NCBI GenBank assembly: GCA_034428935.1
Contig: DAOUHB010000176.1
Coordinates: 1-8,702 of the forward strand
Direction of reading: 5' to 3'
Source: JAAYZQ01 sp034428935
GTDB lineage: Bacteria; Chloroflexota; Anaerolineae; JAAYZQ01
Length of the DNA stretch: 8,702 bases
In this document: one piece after another, positions 7,337 to 8,702 of the stretch
How the letters are laid out: each line of letters begins with the position of its first letter
Numbering within the stretch: position 1 is the first letter of the stretch
Made by a program: the position numbers and the translations under genes
Notes under the pieces: generated by a model
Told to the model about the DNA's origin: nothing
What the model saw: only the letters and a program-made list of their open reading frames with translations
Databases searched by the model: none

Positions 7337-7372
7337 GAGGCCGCCGCTGGTCCGCAAGCCAGCGGCGGCCTC
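7337..7372. terminator. Strong hairpin between convergent genes, probable bidirectional terminator
   Basis: A 14-bp perfect stem (7337-7350 with 7359-7372) closes an 8-nt loop (TCCGCAAG). The stem can be lengthened by G-U and A-U/G-C pairs on both sides (to about 7333/7376). The T-rich sequence GTCTTTGTC follows on the + strand, though there is no pure T-run. The hairpin sits 24 nt after the dehydrogenase stop and 7 nt after the aroQ stop on the other strand, the classic place for a shared terminator. Confidence 0.75.
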
Positions 7373-7379
7373 GTCTTTG

Positions 7380-7856
7380 TCAGGGGCTCGGTGGCTCGAG
7401 CCCAGCCTCTCGCACCCGCCACACGAGCGCTTCCAGCCCCAGCCGGTAGCTGTGCCAGCCAAGGCCGCTGATCTGGCCCAGGCAGGCCGGGGCGACCACC
7501 GACGTCCGGCGGAACTCCTCGCGGGCGTGGATGTTGGACAGGTGCACCTCCACGGCCGGCAGGCTGACGCCGGCCAGGGCATCGCGGATGGCATAGGATG
7601 TGTGGCTGTAGGCGCCGGGGTTGATGACCAGGCCGCCGGCCCAGTCCGCCGCGTCGTGGATGGCGTCGACGATGGCCCCTTCATGATTCGACTGGAGGGT
7701 GCGCAGATCCACCCCCGCCTCGGCGGCCCACGCCTGGAGCCGGGCGTCGATCTCGGCCAGGGTCAGGCGCCCGTACACATCCGGCTCCCGTTTGCCCAGC
7801 AGGTTCAGGTTCGTCCCGTGGATGACCATCAGGCGCAGCGGTCCCTCTTCCGTCAT
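7380..7856 (-). CDS. aroQ: Type II 3-dehydroquinate dehydratase
   Basis: A 158-aa class II dehydroquinase, close to the usual 145-160 aa. It dehydrates 3-dehydroquinate to 3-dehydroshikimate, the third step of the shikimate pathway, in the cytosol as a dodecamer. Family motifs are in order: GTNLNLLGKREPDVYG (residues 14-29, with catalytic Arg23 and Tyr28; the second residue is normally Pro), QSNHEGAIVD (55-64), INPGAYSHTSYAIRDAL (78-94) and EVHLSNIHAREEFR (103-116, with the catalytic His105). The C-terminal LGQISGLGWHSYRLGLEAL is also typical. The ATG at 7854-7856 overlaps the aroB TGA at 7853-7855, and a purine-rich GAGGGAGGAAG lies just upstream within aroB, so translation is coupled. The pathway partner aroB is immediately upstream but broken in this window. 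Confidence 0.95.
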   Translation of the reverse strand: MTEEGPLRLMVIHGTNLNLLGKREPDVYGRLTLAEIDARLQAWAAEAGVDLRTLQSNHEGAIVDAIHDAADWAGGLVINPGAYSHTSYAIRDALAGVSLPAVEVHLSNIHAREEFRRTSVVAPACLGQISGLGWHSYRLGLEALVWRVREAGLEPPSP

Positions 7857-8282
7857 GTCTCTTCCTCCCTCATCGTCTCCAGGACGGCCAGCACGTCCTC
7901 CCGCGGCACGGCGTCGCTCACGACCATGTCGCCCAGGTCACGGGGGAGGACAAAGCGCAGGCGCCCCGCCTGGCGTTTCTTGTCGGTGCCCATGGCCTGC
8001 CAGACCTGCTCCGGGTTGTAGCCGCCATAGCCCGTGGGCAGCCCCAGGCGCCCGAGCACGGCGGCCACGCGGGGGGCCAGGCCCGGATCGCACAGTCCCA
8101 GCCGGGCGGCCAGGCGGGCAGAGGCCACGAGGCCGGCGGCCACCGCCGCGCCGTGGGGCAGCGCGTAGTTGCTCAGTCGCTCCAGGGCGTGGCCAAAGGT
8201 ATGTCCCAGGTTCAGGGTTGCCCGCACCCCGCGCTCGTAGGGGTCCGCCTGGACGACGGCCACCTTGACGTCAACGGCCCGG
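7853..8282 (-). CDS. aroB: 3-dehydroquinate synthase, C-terminal part (left inverted copy)
   Basis: This is the C-terminal 140 or so residues of 3-dehydroquinate synthase (full length about 350-370 aa), which cyclises DAHP to 3-dehydroquinate using NAD and a divalent metal. Visible features include AVDVKVAVVQADPYERGVRA, then TLNLGHTFGHALE with a metal-binding His, LPHGAAVAAG with the second metal His, and MGTDKKRQAGRLRFVLP with the conserved Lys. The gene ends normally at TGA 7853-7855, overlapping aroQ. Upstream of the Arg-Ala-Val-Asp segment (about 8282) homology stops abruptly. The frame stays open on the minus strand to at least 8524, but there it reads the antisense of the second aroB copy and is not aroB protein. 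The NAD-binding N-terminal domain and the metal-ligand Glu are absent, so this copy cannot be functional as assembled. Confidence 0.85.
7975..8282. repeat. Left arm of a 308-bp imperfect inverted repeat (aroB)
   Basis: The reverse complement of this arm aligns without gaps to 8395-8702. By hand alignment I count nine mismatches (about 97% identity). The arms are separated by 112 bp (8283-8394). Homology fades exactly at a short palindrome, GGCCCGGCC (8276-8284). The outer end is set by the window edge, so the true repeat may be longer. Confidence 0.9.
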
Positions 8283-8702
8283 CCGAGCTGGCCAACGGCC
8301 TGGCCGAGGCGGTCAAGACCGGCATCATCGGCGATCCGCTGCTCTTCCGGCAGATCGAGGAGCACGGACCGGCGCCCCTGCCCTGGATCGTGGCCCGGGC
8401 CGTTGACGTCAAGGTGGGCGTCGTCCAGGCGGACCCCTACGAGCGCGGGGTGCGGGCAACCCTGAACCTGGGACATACCTTTGGCCACGCCCTGGAGCGG
8501 CTGAGCAACTATGCGCTGCCCCATGGCGCGGCGGTGTCCGCCGGCCTCGTGGCCTCTGCCCGCCTGGCCGCCCGGCTGGGGCTGTGCGATCCGGGCCTGC
8601 CCCCCCGCGTGGCTGCCGTGCTCGGGCGCCTGGGGCTGCCCACGGGCTATGGCGGCTACGACCCGGAGCAGGTCTGGCAGGCCATGGGCACCGACAAGAA
8701 AC
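8282..8702 (+). CDS. aroB: 3-dehydroquinate synthase, internal fragment (right inverted copy, partial at both ends)
   Basis: Reading on the + strand from 8282 gives 140 codons of aroB in one open frame that runs off the window. It begins AELANGLAEAVKTGIIGD, the conserved block carrying a metal-ligand Glu and a catalytic Lys in AEAVK. It then continues through an LLFRQIEEHG helix to the same DVKVGVVQADPYERGVRA, NLGHTFGHALE, LPHGAAV and MGTDKK segments seen in the left copy. Relative to that copy it has four amino-acid changes (Ala to Gly, Ala to Ser, Ala to Pro, Asn to Asp). It extends 38 codons further upstream in the gene than the left copy, then stops at the junction without a start codon or ribosome binding site. 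The sequence to its left is antisense to the other copy. It is therefore a truncated, probably artefactual or rearranged second allele. Confidence 0.85.
8395..8702. repeat. Right arm of the imperfect aroB inverted repeat
   Basis: Partner of 7975-8282 in opposite orientation. Five of the nine differences are silent third-position changes (at Arg, Tyr, His, Gly and Ala codons) and four change the protein. No transposase, terminal repeat of an insertion sequence or target-site duplication is seen nearby. Confidence 0.9.

Noticed and set aside
6284..7684. Minus-strand open frame spanning the kinase end, the dehydrogenase fragment and part of aroQ
   Set aside because: It crosses three supported genes and a terminator, and has no ribosome binding site or motif. 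It is a shadow of high GC content.
7326..8021. Plus-strand open frame across the aroQ region
   Set aside because: aroQ on the opposite strand has all active-site motifs and an ATGA link with aroB; the plus-strand product has no motif.
8212..8465. Two short open frames on opposite strands (8212-8412 and 8265-8465) with near-identical C-termini, looking like a duplicated small gene
   Set aside because: Both are out-of-frame readings of the two inverted aroB arms, and the similarity is fully explained by the inverted repeat.
7975..8702. Inverted repeat as the ends of an insertion sequence or an integron-like element
   Set aside because: The arms are protein-coding aroB sequence. There is no transposase or recombinase, the 112-bp spacer is more aroB, and no target duplication is visible.
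1..8702. CRISPR arrays, tRNA/rRNA genes, phage or defence modules
   Set aside because: I saw no regularly spaced short repeats, no cloverleaf-like segments with T-loop consensus, and no proteins of such systems. The window is filled by housekeeping, transport and signalling genes.

Overview
The window looks like a GC-rich bacterial chromosome segment, probably from an environmental genome. Third codon positions are mostly G/C, and the two best promoters are of sigma-70 type with perfect TATAAT boxes. The protein styles (tandem family-1 solute-binding domains, a LolD-like ATPase, a lipoprotein-like HtrA, a kinase with a Pro-Tyr sensor stretch) resemble Chloroflexota. That lineage is my inference and is not proven by anything in the window.

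Layout on the + strand: (1) positions 2-2209 hold the 3' part of a large protein with tandem extracellular solute-binding domains, running off the left edge; (2) 2274-3020 is a LolD/MacB-type ABC ATPase; (3) 3074-4381 is an HtrA/DegP-type serine protease with one PDZ domain and its own extended -10 promoter overlapping the end of the ATPase gene; (4) 4458-5174 and 5171-6637 are an OmpR-family response regulator and a membrane histidine kinase joined by an ATGA overlap; (5) 6812-7312 has its own promoter and ribosome binding site but encodes only the C-terminal part of a Glu/Leu/Phe/Val dehydrogenase. A strong 14-bp-stem hairpin at 7337-7372 separates this from the convergent minus-strand genes aroQ (7380-7856) and the 3' part of aroB (7853-8282), which are also joined by an ATGA overlap.

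The right end is the most unusual part. At about 8282 the minus-strand aroB sequence breaks, and a second, plus-strand, 5'-truncated aroB begins and runs off the right edge. Positions 7975-8282 and 8395-8702 are inverted copies over 308 bp with nine differences, separated by 112 bp. Neither copy is a full gene. A chimeric join of two related strains, or an amplification/assembly fold-back at a contig end, explains this most simply; a real inverted duplication is the alternative.

Functionally, HtrA plus the two-component pair reads as an envelope-stress module, next to an export or uptake ABC system of unclear substrate. aroB and aroQ are steps 2 and 3 of the shikimate pathway. I found no RNA genes, CRISPR arrays or transposases, and no convincing evidence of an undescribed biological system. 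The points most worth checking are the aroB fold-back and the N-terminally truncated dehydrogenase.
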